The translations under genes and the position numbers were made by a program. From positions 2,459,001 to 2,523,000 of the forward strand of contig NZ_CP048829.1 of assembly GCF_019355395.1 (NCBI RefSeq): DNA of 64,000 nucleotides, written 5' to 3'. The notes beneath the pieces are model-generated. The model was not told where the DNA came from. It did no database searches and was given only the letters and a program-made list of their open reading frames with translations. Positions 32,682 through 41,048 of the stretch are shown piece after piece (positions within the stretch are counted from its first letter, which is position 1; every line of letters begins with the position of its first letter). This stretch comes from Chordicoccus furentiruminis. GTDB taxonomy: Bacteria > Bacillota > Clostridia > Lachnospirales > Lachnospiraceae.

Positions 32682-33017
32682 ATGAACAACAGGGACTCAC
32701 CAATTGTATATGTCTGTTCCCCGTATTCCGGGGACGTGGAAAAGAACACGGAGATGGCAAAGCGGTACTGCCGGTACGCCATTGGACAGGGAGTTATTCC
32801 GCTTGCACCGCATCTGTATCTGCCGGCGTTCATATCGGAAGAAACGGAACGGGAGCTGGCGGTCAGCATTGACCTGAAGTTCCTGGAGATGTGCCGGGAA
32901 CTGTGGGTGTTCGGGGACAGGATCAGCAGCGGGATGAAAAAGGAAATTGAATACGCCGGGGAGCTTGGAATCCCAGTGAGATATATCAGGGAGGAAATCA
33001 ATGTACGCGATAAATGA
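32682..33017 (+). CDS. DUF4406/DUF7768 phage protein, deoxyribosyltransferase-like
   Basis: 111 residues beginning Ile-Val-Tyr-Val-Cys-Ser-Pro-Tyr-Ser-Gly and containing Arg-Tyr-Ala-Ile-Gly-Gln-Gly-Val-Ile-Pro-Leu-Ala-Pro-His-Leu-Tyr, the pattern of small Rossmann-like proteins related to nucleoside 2-deoxyribosyltransferases. A role in nucleotide metabolism is suggested but unproven. First gene of the rightward operon; AAAGGAG lies before the ATG, 13 bases after the third 33-bp element. It overlaps the next gene by 17 bp. Confidence 0.75.
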   Translation: MNNRDSPIVYVCSPYSGDVEKNTEMAKRYCRYAIGQGVIPLAPHLYLPAFISEETERELAVSIDLKFLEMCRELWVFGDRISSGMKKEIEYAGELGIPVRYIREEINVRDK

Positions 33018-33330
33018 AGAAGTCAAAAAGATCAACGGTGAACTTGTCGAGACCTTTGAGCGTGAGGTCGCTGACGGCAGCACGGTCCTCCGGGTGGAAG
33101 CCGGGACGACCGGATACAAAGGCGGCGGCAGGAATACCGGAAGCCGCTCTTATCTGTGCATCGACTGCCTGTGCGGTGACTTCCATTTCAGTGAGGTCAC
33201 TGATGAGGACGGGGCTGCCGTGGGCGTGCAGATCGCATGCTGCGGTGATGACGGGCTGAACGCCCTGATGAAGGCGCTGGAGTTCGCGGCACAGGCCATG
33301 AACGACCAGAGGTGTGAAGTTGACGACTGA
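33001..33330 (+). CDS. conserved phage hypothetical protein
   Basis: 109 residues with no family I recognise. It has an alpha/beta composition, four cysteines (Cys-Ile-Asp-Cys-Leu-Cys near 51-56, Ala-Cys-Cys near 79-81) that could bind metal, and an acidic C-terminus. An AGGGAGG ribosome site lies inside the previous gene, so the two are coupled. Confidence 0.65.
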   Translation: MYAINEEVKKINGELVETFEREVADGSTVLRVEAGTTGYKGGGRNTGSRSYLCIDCLCGDFHFSEVTDEDGAAVGVQIACCGDDGLNALMKALEFAAQAMNDQRCEVDD

Positions 33331-33384
33331 CAGAAAACAGGCAGGCCTGCTTTGCGCGGGTCTGCCTTTAGGAGGTTTATTCAA

Positions 33385-34005
33385 ATGAAAGCAATCAGGA
33401 CTGAATACAAAGGATACCGCTTCCGTTCCCGGCTTGAAGCGCGGTGGGCTGTCTTTTTCGATGCCTGCGGCGTTCGTTGGGAATATGAGCCGGAAGGTTA
33501 TGTGCTCCCTGACGGACAGTATTATCTCCCGGACTTCCTTCTTCATGCCGTGACCTTCAACCACGCCGGATACAGCGAAGGTCATGACCTGTTTGTTGAG
33601 GTCAAGGGAAAAATGACAGCGGAAGACGCAGAAAAGATCAGACAGTTCGCGTTCCCGCCGGAAGCGGATGGGGTTGAGATGTGGCTGCCCGAGAAAATGA
33701 ATCCGCTGCTTGTCGTAGGCAATATCCCCGATGGGGAAACGGCCATGCAGCTTGAGATGGAGATTTTCAATAACAACTGCTTCAGGCCGGAGAATTATGG
33801 GATCGAAGCGTTCAACTTTGAAACCGTGGACGGGGACTGCTTTGGTGCTATGCCGGGCATCGGGAAGGACAGAAAGTTTCAGCTGTTCGGTGCGGACAGC
33901 AGCTATACCGGAGATATGGACCCGGTCAGAACGGAAAGAGCCTACAGGCTTGCCCGGCAGGCAAGGTTTGAACACGGGGAGCGGCCGTATGTCAGGAGGG
34001 GTTAA
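33385..34005 (+). CDS. phage PD-(D/E)XK-type nuclease-like protein
   Basis: 206 residues from the ATG at 33385 (AGGAGG site). The N-terminal 80 residues fit a nuclease core seen in many phage proteins: Phe-Arg-Ser-Arg-Leu-Glu-Ala-Arg-Trp-Ala-Val-Phe-Phe (helix with Glu), Tyr-Leu-Pro-Asp-Phe (Asp) and Leu-Phe-Val-Glu-Val-Lys-Gly (Glu-x-Lys). It is probably an endonuclease or DNA-binding derivative acting in replication or recombination. One base separates it from the primase-like gene. Confidence 0.75.
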   Translation: MKAIRTEYKGYRFRSRLEARWAVFFDACGVRWEYEPEGYVLPDGQYYLPDFLLHAVTFNHAGYSEGHDLFVEVKGKMTAEDAEKIRQFAFPPEADGVEMWLPEKMNPLLVVGNIPDGETAMQLEMEIFNNNCFRPENYGIEAFNFETVDGDCFGAMPGIGKDRKFQLFGADSSYTGDMDPVRTERAYRLARQARFEHGERPYVRRG

Positions 34006-36489
34006 ATGCGTGAATTCAAAATAGCCTGCGCCGGCAGCCGGAAGGCTGCCCGTTGGGCAAACCAGAAGGTAACCTGGCCGGATCTCTGCGGCAGGCTGAA
34101 AAACACATCTTACACGTCTGAAACTTCGGAAGAATACTGGGCCATGAGCAAGGATGACCGTGATGCCGCCAAGGACAAAGGCGGATTCGTGGGAGGATAT
34201 CTCAGGAACGGCAGACGCAGAATCGCTGACGTGGAATGCCGGTCCCTTATTACGCATGACGTGGATACTCCGGAGATGGATTTCTATGAGCGGTTTATGA
34301 GGGAGTTCCCGTATGCCGCCATCATTTATACCACGCACAGCCATATGCCGGACAGGCCCAGGTTTCGTGTCGTTATCGCGCTCGAGGAAGACATCGCTCC
34401 CGATCACTATGAAGCAGTGTCCCGTTATCTTGCCGCGGAGTTCGGCATTGAACAGTATGACCCGGTATCGTTTGTGACCAATCAGCTGATGCACTGGCCT
34501 TCGACCTCGAAGGACGCGGAATACATCTGTGAGGTGAAAGAGGGACCGTTCCTGAACGCGGATGTGTACCTGGCAGAGCATCCCGGCTGGGAGGATTATT
34601 CCAACCTGCCTGTTTCCAGCCGGGAGAAGAACCGGAGGGAACGGGACGGAAAAATGCAGGAAGACCCGCTCTCCAAGGAAGGTATTGTGGGAACCTTCTG
34701 CCGGGTGTACGGCATCCAGGATGCCATCAGCAAGTTCCTGTCAGACATATATGCTCCGTCCGCCGTGGACGGCCGGTACGACTATATTCCCGGCGAGGGT
34801 TCCTGCGGTGTCGTAGTCTACGATGACAGGTTTTCCTACAGCCACCACGCCACCGACCCCGCCGGGGGAAAGCTGCTGAACGCCTTTGACCTTGTCCGGG
34901 TGCACCGTTTCGGGGATGAAGATGGAAAAGAATCGTTCCTTAAGATGTGCGCCTTTGCCGAGAGCGATCCCCTGGTGAAGGAGGAACTGGAGAAAGAGAA
35001 GGTGGAGCAGGCGAAGAAGGACTTTGAAGAGATCAGTTCCAAATGGGAAGATCCGATCCCGTTCGGGAAGTATGAACTGGAGGCATTCCCGATTGACGCT
35101 CTGCCTGCTGATATCAGTGCATATGTCCAGGCGGTAGCGGAAAGCACACAGACGCCTGTTGATATGGCCGGGACAGCTGCGCTTGCCGTCGCAGCCATGT
35201 GCTGCCAGGGCAAATATGTGATACAGGGAAAGGCTGACTGGATCGAACCGCTGAACCTTTATACCAATGTCATCGCGCAGCCGTCCGAACGTAAATCCGC
35301 GGTTGAACATCATATCGTCCGCCCCGCGGACAATTTTGAGGTCCAGTATAACCTGCGGAACGCCGCCCGGGTGGAAGGCTCCAAGATGCGGAAACGTATC
35401 CTGGAACGCAGGCAGAAAGCCATCGAGGACAAGGTGGCAAAAGGCCAGGCGGAGCCGGGAGACCTGGAGCAGATCGCGCAGGAGATCGCCGACTTCGAGG
35501 AAGAAAAGCCGCTCCATCTGTATGTGGACGATATCACGACTGAAAAGCTGGTATCCGTTATGGCAGGCAATCATGGCCGTGCGGCGCTGATCTCCAGTGA
35601 GGGCGGCATCTTCGATACCCTGGCAGGCATTTACACCAAGAACGTCAATATCGATGTCATGCTGAAAGCCTACTCCGGGGACACCATCCGGGTTGACCGC
35701 ATCGGGCGGGAAAGCGAGAGCATTATGAACCCCACCCTGACCATCCTGCTGATGACGCAGCCAAAGGTCGTATCCGATGTGCTTGGGAACCCCACGTTCC
35801 GCGGACGGGGACTGACCGCTAGGTTCCTGTACTGCCTGCCGGACTCCTCTGTCGGCGAACGCCGGTTCCAGAGCAGGCCGATCCCGGAAAAGGCGTACCA
35901 GAGATATGAGCAGCGGATCATCAACATGCTGGAGGACGAGTACCCGCAAAGGCCGGAGATTATCACGCTTTCCCCGGATGCTTCAAAGCTGCTGACGGAT
36001 TTCGCGGAGGAGATCGAACCAAAGCTGAAGACCGACTATGCCGAGATTTCTGACTGGGCGGGAAAGCTGGTAGGCAATACGCTTCGTATCGCCGGACTCC
36101 TGTGCAGGGCGGGTGTGTGCCGTGCGCCGGAATTCCTGAATGAGAACGAACACCTGGAGGTCAGCGGCGGGACGATGGCGGATGCCATACGGCTTGGACG
36201 CTACTATCTGAGTCATTCGATGGCGGTGCATGACGCGATTCCCCAGTCATCCATGTACAGGCAGGCGGAAAAGATTCTTCAGATGATACGGGAACGGCGG
36301 CTGGAGGAGTTCACGCGCAGGGACGCCATGCGTTTCTGCCAGACCTTCAAACGGGTTGATGAGATACAGCCCGTACTGGATTTCCTTGAGGATATGGGAT
36401 ATATCGCGTCTGTGGATACCAAACCGAACTACGGCAAGGGAAGGCCGTCATTGCCGAAGTATGTGGTCAATCCATCTGTTTTGTCATAA
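34006..36489 (+). CDS. DUF3987-type phage primase/helicase-like protein
   Basis: 827 residues. The N-terminal 190 residues resemble a primase-polymerase fold (Arg-Ser-Leu-Ile-Thr-His-Asp-Val-Asp near 80, Ile-Ile-Tyr-Thr-Thr-His-Ser-His near 104). The middle is a DUF3987 ATPase with the P-loop-like Gln-Pro-Ser-Glu-Arg-Lys-Ser (about 425) and Leu-Thr-Ile-Leu-Leu-Met-Thr-Gln-Pro (about 577). The C-terminus looks like a winged helix. Such proteins initiate phage replication. The stop lies inside the first repeat of an iteron-like cluster. Confidence 0.85.
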   Translation: MREFKIACAGSRKAARWANQKVTWPDLCGRLKNTSYTSETSEEYWAMSKDDRDAAKDKGGFVGGYLRNGRRRIADVECRSLITHDVDTPEMDFYERFMREFPYAAIIYTTHSHMPDRPRFRVVIALEEDIAPDHYEAVSRYLAAEFGIEQYDPVSFVTNQLMHWPSTSKDAEYICEVKEGPFLNADVYLAEHPGWEDYSNLPVSSREKNRRERDGKMQEDPLSKEGIVGTFCRVYGIQDAISKFLSDIYAPSAVDGRYDYIPGEGSCGVVVYDDRFSYSHHATDPAGGKLLNAFDLVRVHRFGDEDGKESFLKMCAFAESDPLVKEELEKEKVEQAKKDFEEISSKWEDPIPFGKYELEAFPIDALPADISAYVQAVAESTQTPVDMAGTAALAVAAMCCQGKYVIQGKADWIEPLNLYTNVIAQPSERKSAVEHHIVRPADNFEVQYNLRNAARVEGSKMRKRILERRQKAIEDKVAKGQAEPGDLEQIAQEIADFEEEKPLHLYVDDITTEKLVSVMAGNHGRAALISSEGGIFDTLAGIYTKNVNIDVMLKAYSGDTIRVDRIGRESESIMNPTLTILLMTQPKVVSDVLGNPTFRGRGLTARFLYCLPDSSVGERRFQSRPIPEKAYQRYEQRIINMLEDEYPQRPEIITLSPDASKLLTDFAEEIEPKLKTDYAEISDWAGKLVGNTLRIAGLLCRAGVCRAPEFLNENEHLEVSGGTMADAIRLGRYYLSHSMAVHDAIPQSSMYRQAEKILQMIRERRLEEFTRRDAMRFCQTFKRVDEIQPVLDFLEDMGYIASVDTKPNYGKGRPSLPKYVVNPSVLS

Positions 36490-36630
36490 CTGTCATGTGT
36501 GTCATACCATGCCGCATGACATAAAAACGCACGGAATACAAGGCTCTCTGATTTTTGTCATATAGTCATGGACTCCTAAATATAGGCAAAAAAAGATTAT
36601 TTCTTTCTTTCTGAAAATCAGTACAGAAAT
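36482..36630. other. candidate phage replication origin: TGTCAT repeats and AT-rich segment
   Basis: TGTCAT recurs every 9 bp at 36482, 36491 and 36500, with an inverted ATGACA at 36516-36521 and two more copies (TGTCAT 36556-36561, AGTCAT 36564-36569), again about 9 bp apart. An AT-rich stretch with poly-A/T tracts follows (about 36573-36625). Repeats plus an unwinding region right after a primase-like gene suggest an origin; an operator is the alternative. No gene lies between 36490 and 36699. Confidence 0.45.
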
Positions 36631-36699
36631 CCCTTTATGTCTTATAGGGTTCAGACAAAAAGACAAAAATCGGAAATGCCCAGAAACAGGAGGTTTTTA

Positions 36700-37026
36700 A
36701 TGTCTAAGAGCAGAAAAATCGGTTCAGACAGAACTGACATATATGAGAAGAAAATCGAACAGCACCTGGTCAGGGCTGTGAAGGAAGCGGGCGGCATCTG
36801 CCCCAAGCTGGTATCACCCGGCATGGATGGGATGCCCGACCGCATGGTCTTGCTTCCGGGATGCCGGATCGGTTTTGTCGAGGTAAAGGCTCCCGGAAAG
36901 GAGCCGCGCCCCCTTCAGACGAACAGACACAGGATGCTGCGGAAACTGGGCTTCCCGGTCTTCGTCCTGGACGGCCCTGAGCAGATCCCCGGGATCATTG
37001 AGGAGGTGGCGGCATGGCGCACGTGA
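36700..37026 (+). CDS. VRR-NUC domain nuclease
   Basis: 108 residues from the ATG at 36700 (AGGAGG site). It matches the VRR-NUC type of phage nucleases, with Gly-Met-Pro-Asp-Arg-Met-Val-Leu-Leu-Pro (about 44-53) and Gly-Phe-Val-Glu-Val-Lys-Ala-Pro-Gly (about 59-67) giving the Asp and Glu-x-Lys residues. These standalone nucleases cut flapped or branched DNA. It usually lies next to the SNF2-like helicase of the same replication module, as here. Confidence 0.92.
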   Translation: MSKSRKIGSDRTDIYEKKIEQHLVRAVKEAGGICPKLVSPGMDGMPDRMVLLPGCRIGFVEVKAPGKEPRPLQTNRHRMLRKLGFPVFVLDGPEQIPGIIEEVAAWRT

Positions 37027-37349
37027 TACAGCTGACGGACGGGAGCACCCACACAATCTTCGGCGAGAGGGACATCATCTCCCTGGTGGATGAGTACCTG
37101 GGATATGAAGCCCGGACGGAACTTGAGGAACTGCTGTCGGAACATGACCCGGATGCGGACTATATCGATGAGCTGGAATCGGAACTGAAAGGCGCGAAGG
37201 ATCACCACCGGGAGGTGATGGAGCAGCTGCGGACACAGTCTGAAACCATCGCCGGGCTGATCAGGGAGAAGGACATCGACAGGAACGCGCTGTCCAAAGC
37301 CGCCGGGGTCATCGGTTCCATAACCTGGAGGGAACTGAGTGTACGATGA
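37014..37349 (+). CDS. hypothetical phage protein with coiled coil
   Basis: 111 residues. After a short beta-rich start, residues 35-95 are acidic and strongly helical with a heptad pattern, so a coiled coil is likely. No known family. It overlaps the VRR-NUC gene by 13 bp and the next gene by 11 bp, showing tight translational coupling in the replication operon. Confidence 0.65.
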   Translation: MAHVIQLTDGSTHTIFGERDIISLVDEYLGYEARTELEELLSEHDPDADYIDELESELKGAKDHHREVMEQLRTQSETIAGLIREKDIDRNALSKAAGVIGSITWRELSVR

Positions 37350-37575
37350 AAATTATAAGAAACTGGCAAACGCCATCATCCTGCAGGCGGTGAAGGATTT
37401 CAGGCCGGCATACCGCAGGCTGAAGAGGTTTCCGAATGACGCGGCGGCACAGTCCACGGTCAGGGAGATCACGAAGTTCTTCTGTTCGGATTACTTCGCC
37501 GCCCTGACCGACCTGGACGGCCCGGCGCTGCTTAAGCGGATCATGCGGGAGATGGATGAGAAGGGGATCAAATGA
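37339..37575 (+). CDS. small phage protein of unknown function
   Basis: 78 residues, mainly helical, with Phe-Arg-Pro-Ala-Tyr-Arg-Arg-Leu-Lys near residue 20 and Phe-Phe-Cys-Ser-Asp-Tyr-Phe near 50. Similar small proteins often precede SNF2-like helicase genes in Clostridial phages. It overlaps the preceding gene by 11 bp and the helicase gene by 4 bp. Confidence 0.65.
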   Translation: MYDENYKKLANAIILQAVKDFRPAYRRLKRFPNDAAAQSTVREITKFFCSDYFAALTDLDGPALLKRIMREMDEKGIK

Positions 37576-38957
37576 CAATGAAACGACAGGATTTGCATGA
37601 ATACCAGAATTACTGCGTCCGCTTCCTGATGGAGCACCCGGAAGCGATGCTGATACTTGAGATGGGCCTTGGGAAAAGCTGCATAAGCCTTACCGCCATC
37701 CTTGACCTGATGTTTGACAGCTTCGAGGTGTCGAAGGTACTGGTCATAGCACCTTTGCGGGTAGCGAAGACTGTATGGCCGGAGGAGAAAGACACCTGGG
37801 AGCATGCCAGGTTCCTTCGGATGAGCGTGATGGTCGGGACGGCAAAGCAACGGGAAGCGGCTCTGCGGACTCCCGCCGATGTATATGTCATCAACCGTGA
37901 AAACGTGAAGTGGCTGACGGATTACCTGGAGAAACGCCATATCCCCTGGCCGTTCGATATGGTGGTGATCGATGAACTTTCATCCTTCAAGAACCATAAC
38001 AGCCAGAGGTGGAAAGCCCTGCGGAAGGTCCGTCCGAAGATAAAGCGCATGGTCGGCCTGACCGGGACTCCGGCGTCCAACGGGCTGCTTGACCTCTGGG
38101 CGGAAACCTACCTCATCGACAACGGGCAGCGGCTTGGGCGGTTCATCGGCAGGTACCGTGATGCCTACTTCAAGGCGGCAGGCATGAATCCGTACACAGG
38201 GGTCGTGTACAACTACGTGCCTCTCCCAGGAGCGGAGGAGAAAATCTACAGCCGGATATCCGACATCTCCGTTTCCATGAAAGCCTTGGACTACCTGGAC
38301 ATGCCGGAGTTCATCCCCGTCATCCACAGGGTGGATATGGAGCCGGACGAGCGGACACTGTATGAGGAGATGAAGAAGGAACTGCTGGTCAGTGTGGACG
38401 GTGAAGAGATTGATGCCGCCAACGCGGCCGTCCTTTCCGGGAAACTCCTGCAGATGGCGAACGGCGCGATATACACAGACGACCGGGAAATTGTGCCGAT
38501 CCACAGCCAGAAGCTGCTGATGCTGGAAGACCTCATCGAGCAGGCCAACGGCCAGAACGTGCTTGTGGCATATTGGTATCAGCATGACCACAGCCGCATC
38601 ATGGAGCACCTGGCGGCAAAGGGATATACACCGAGGGACATCAGAACCGATGCTGACATTTCCGACTGGAACGCCGGGAGGATACAGGTTGGCCTGATTT
38701 CCCCGGCGAGTGCCGGACACGGACTGAACATTCAGAGGGGTGGCCATATCCTGATCTGGTTCTCCATGATCTGGTCCCTTGAGATGTATCAGCAGACCAA
38801 CGCCCGCCTGTGGCGCCAGGGTCAGAAAGAAGTGGTGACCGCCCATCACATCGTCTGCCGGGATACCGTTGACGAGGATGTCCTGAAAGCCCTGGAGCAT
38901 AAGGACACTACGCAGCAGAATCTCATCGCCGCGGTGAAGGCACACCTGACAATCTGA
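37572..38957 (+). CDS. SNF2-family DEAD/DEAH helicase of phage type
   Basis: 461 residues with helicase motifs in order: Met-Gly-Leu-Gly-Lys-Ser (I, about 31), Val-Val-Ile-Asp-Glu-Leu-Ser (II, about 130), Leu-Thr-Gly-Thr-Pro-Ala-Ser-Asn-Gly (III, about 163), Ser-Ala-Gly-His-Gly-Leu-Asn (V, about 379) and Gln-Thr-Asn-Ala-Arg-Leu-Trp-Arg-Gln-Gly (VI, about 411). It is an ATP-dependent translocase probably acting in phage DNA replication. The start overlaps the preceding stop, and an in-frame ATG two codons later is an alternative. Confidence 0.95.
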   Translation: MTMKRQDLHEYQNYCVRFLMEHPEAMLILEMGLGKSCISLTAILDLMFDSFEVSKVLVIAPLRVAKTVWPEEKDTWEHARFLRMSVMVGTAKQREAALRTPADVYVINRENVKWLTDYLEKRHIPWPFDMVVIDELSSFKNHNSQRWKALRKVRPKIKRMVGLTGTPASNGLLDLWAETYLIDNGQRLGRFIGRYRDAYFKAAGMNPYTGVVYNYVPLPGAEEKIYSRISDISVSMKALDYLDMPEFIPVIHRVDMEPDERTLYEEMKKELLVSVDGEEIDAANAAVLSGKLLQMANGAIYTDDREIVPIHSQKLLMLEDLIEQANGQNVLVAYWYQHDHSRIMEHLAAKGYTPRDIRTDADISDWNAGRIQVGLISPASAGHGLNIQRGGHILIWFSMIWSLEMYQQTNARLWRQGQKEVVTAHHIVCRDTVDEDVLKALEHKDTTQQNLIAAVKAHLTI

Positions 38958-39011
38958 GTCAACCTAATGGCAATCCGGGAAATACAAATCATATTTTCGG
39001 AGGTAGAAGCC

Positions 39012-39473
39012 ATGAGCATTATGTGGAAGTATCTGGACAAGCGGTCCGCGACAATCGCGGCGATCAAGGACTACGAGAGCATGCAGTTCATCATAAAGCA
39101 CACTGATGATGAGATCCGTGCTGAGCGGGACAAGATGTCCGCAGTCCGCAGTCCCGGGTGGGACGGAATGCCCCACGCACACAATCCGAATGCACAGGAG
39201 GAGCGTATCCTGAACGGCATCGAGGAAATCGACATCCTGAAAGAGCGGTACCGTCAGGCCGTGGAATACATGGACTGGTTCAAGCCCGCCTGGGATCAGC
39301 TGACAGAGGACGAGAAGTACGTTCTTGAAACCTTTTATGGTGACGCGAACAGCTACGGCTCCAATGCCGTCTATTACATCGCAGAGTATTTCAAGATTGA
39401 GCAGACATCCGCCTATAAGCGGAAGAACCGTGCGCTTGACCGCCTGACCGTACTGCTGTTCGGAAGACAGTAA
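39012..39473 (+). CDS. ArpU/DUF1492-like late transcription regulator
   Basis: 153 residues from the ATG at 39012, behind CGGAGG; the longer frame from 38967 has no ribosome site. The C-terminal 50 residues form a sigma-region-4-like helix-turn-helix (Tyr-Tyr-Ile-Ala-Glu-Tyr-Phe-Lys-Ile-Glu-Gln-Thr-Ser-Ala-Tyr-Lys-Arg-Lys-Asn). Proteins of this type close the early operon of many Gram-positive phages and activate late genes. It could act on the 66-bp element before metK and the portal gene; that link is inferred. Confidence 0.75.
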   Translation: MSIMWKYLDKRSATIAAIKDYESMQFIIKHTDDEIRAERDKMSAVRSPGWDGMPHAHNPNAQEERILNGIEEIDILKERYRQAVEYMDWFKPAWDQLTEDEKYVLETFYGDANSYGSNAVYYIAEYFKIEQTSAYKRKNRALDRLTVLLFGRQ

Positions 39474-39475
39474 AA

Positions 39476-39516
39476 AAGGCCCTTGAAGTTCCAGGCTGCG
39501 GAACTTCAAGGGCCTT
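39476..39516. terminator. strong bidirectional terminator
   Basis: A perfect 17-bp stem (39476-39492 with 39500-39516, starting AAGGCCCTTG) with a 7-base loop, six A on the left and a T-rich right side. It ends both the rightward replication operon and the leftward MerR cassette. Confidence 0.93.
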
Positions 39517-39521
39517 ATCCT

Positions 39522-39935
39522 TTATGATGCGGTAAGCAGATACTTGGTTGCAGAGGAGATCATTTTTCTCCCGCCCGGAGTAGCTATCAGAACGAGGCCT
39601 CCTGCAGCGGCAACCCATCCCCAGTTCTCAGCCCACCAGCTTGTCGCGGCACCTACGTTCTGGGTCTGTGTCGACTGAAGATCTCTGACACGGCGGGTGT
39701 TGTTCTCTTCCCGCTGATCGTATTCGGCATTGGCCTTCTGGATCAGATCGACTTTCTTTTCCCAGTCGGTGTCTTTGTCTGCGATGATTCCGGCAACCAC
39801 CTGATTGTGATTCTCCTGGCCGCTCATGTTGCAGACCTGCTGTACCAGTTTTTCTGTGTTGAGTGCGTTTTTCTGCGTGTCATCGAGGGACTTCGTGAGC
39901 ACCTCGGCCATTTCTCTTACGTCTTTGTTTTCCAT
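39522..39935 (-). CDS. coiled-coil protein with C-terminal membrane anchor
   Basis: 137 residues. Residues 1-90 are charged and helical, with likely coiled coil. Residues 100-120 (Trp-Gly-Trp-Val-Ala-Ala-Ala-Gly-Gly-Leu-Val-Leu-Ile-Ala) could be a membrane segment, followed by a short basic tail. No known family. It lies 15 bp after the MerR-like gene on the strand opposite to the rest of the module, so it is probably a lysogeny-expressed cargo gene; superinfection exclusion or defence is a guess from position. Confidence 0.6.
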   Translation of the reverse strand: MENKDVREMAEVLTKSLDDTQKNALNTEKLVQQVCNMSGQENHNQVVAGIIADKDTDWEKKVDLIQKANAEYDQREENNTRRVRDLQSTQTQNVGAATSWWAENWGWVAAAGGLVLIATPGGRKMISSATKYLLTAS

Positions 39936-39950
39936 TTGAATTCCTCCATT

Positions 39951-40832
39951 TTAGGATTTGTCTGTTGATTGTTCTTCTTCGTTTGTTTGCAGGGAGCGGA
40001 CGAAACAGTAGATGAAAATTGCTTCTGCCAGGTACGCCGAAAACCCGACGCCGTATTTGTCATCATAGGTTTGGCCTTGCCCACCCTGTGCTACTAAATT
40101 CTTGCCGACACTGTGAAATACATCCAGGTCGGCCCCTTGCTTCTCGAGTGATTCCGTGTAGAGCACGTCAACAAGAGAATACGTTTTCTCCGAGCCGGCC
40201 GGCACATGAAGCATCCACAACTTTCTGATTGAGCGGTAGATGCGGTCACGTAAGTCTAAAAGTTCCGGAGTGTTGGACTTGGCTATAACCGTGTCCTTAT
40301 CTATTCCATGCGCTTTCAGCAGTTCTCGCGACCCCGTTTCATAATCAGATGATCCGACTTTAGGGTCTACCGGAAGAACTTCAAGGTATCGGTCGATATC
40401 ATCTACCCCTTCCTTGTGCGGAAAGGCTGGCAGCTTTCCGACTGAACGTATCGTTTCAGCAAAACCCTGCGCGGTACTCAGATGCTTAGTCTTCCACCGA
40501 AGATCGTTAATTTTTCCGTCCAGAGAACCCCATATCTCTTTGTCCGGGCCTTGTCCCGGAGCAGAGAGTATTTCTTCAATCTGTTCGTTTTTGTATCCGA
40601 GCATCTGCAGCATCCTGATCCACCAGATACGTTCGACCGCATCGCTGCCGTAAACCCAGCACTGAGTGGGACCCGGCTTGCGGAGCGGAGACAGGAGAAC
40701 TGGCTGCCGTTTACCGCTTTTCCGTTTCTTGTCATCGTTTCTTCTGCCGGCCCACGTGCGGAGCGTGTCGTAGGTGACTCCCGGCAGTCTTCGTAACTCC
40801 TGGGACGTATATTCTTTTTTCAAGGTTCGCAC
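39951..40832 (-). CDS. MerR-family-like transcriptional regulator
   Basis: 293 residues. Residues 8-85 form a MerR-type winged HTH: Tyr-Thr-Ser-Gln-Glu-Leu-Arg-Arg-Leu-Pro-Gly-Val-Thr-Tyr-Asp-Thr-Leu-Arg-Thr-Trp, an insertion, then Leu-Gly-Tyr-Lys-Asn-Glu-Gln-Ile-Glu-Glu-Ile-Leu. The remaining 200 residues are an effector part I do not recognise, with a hydrophobic stretch near the end. Two palindromes lie upstream of its start, as expected for self-regulation. It is the first gene of a two-gene minus-strand cassette. Confidence 0.75.
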   Translation of the reverse strand: MRTLKKEYTSQELRRLPGVTYDTLRTWAGRRNDDKKRKSGKRQPVLLSPLRKPGPTQCWVYGSDAVERIWWIRMLQMLGYKNEQIEEILSAPGQGPDKEIWGSLDGKINDLRWKTKHLSTAQGFAETIRSVGKLPAFPHKEGVDDIDRYLEVLPVDPKVGSSDYETGSRELLKAHGIDKDTVIAKSNTPELLDLRDRIYRSIRKLWMLHVPAGSEKTYSLVDVLYTESLEKQGADLDVFHSVGKNLVAQGGQGQTYDDKYGVGFSAYLAEAIFIYCFVRSLQTNEEEQSTDKS

Positions 40833-40842
40833 CCCCTTTTAT

Positions 40843-40895
40843 AAGTGATCACTTCGGTGGTTGTCTGTACTATAACACTTCGGTCTAAGACCGAA
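40843..40895 (-). promoter_or_regulatory. operator region of the MerR-like cassette
   Basis: A 12-bp palindrome AAGTGATCACTT (40843-40854) and a 17-bp palindrome TTCGGTCTAAGACCGAA (40879-40895) share the half-site CACTTCGGT, which occurs at both. Between them on the minus strand lies TATAGT, a likely -10 box. Confidence 0.65.
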
Positions 40896-40931
40896 ACAAG
40901 CCTTTTTTGAAATTTTTTTGAAAGAAACCAA

Positions 40932-41024
40932 TGTCCAAAATCGCGTGGGATGCATATTGCGGAAACTGGTATGCTTATATCGTGAAAAACCGCGCGGAGC
41001 CCCGGAGGATCGTCCTTCCGGGGC
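40932..41024 (+). promoter_or_regulatory. 66-bp shared element and hairpin before metK
   Basis: Positions 40932-40997 match 52527-52592 at about 51 of 66 bases without a gap, with blocks TTGCGGA and CTTATATCGTG unchanged. A perfect GCCCCGG/CCGGGGC hairpin (40999-41005 with 41018-41024) follows in the leader. The element can be read as a short peptide from ATG (40931), but where amino acids agree the codons also agree exactly, which favours a nucleotide-level signal. Confidence 0.65.
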
Positions 41025-41048
41025 TTTCGCCATGAAAGGACGGAAAAT

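Noticed and set aside
33002-34581. A minus-strand frame of over 500 codons across the start of the primase-like gene
   Set aside because: It overlaps three plus-strand genes with good ribosome sites and operon overlaps; a codon-bias shadow.
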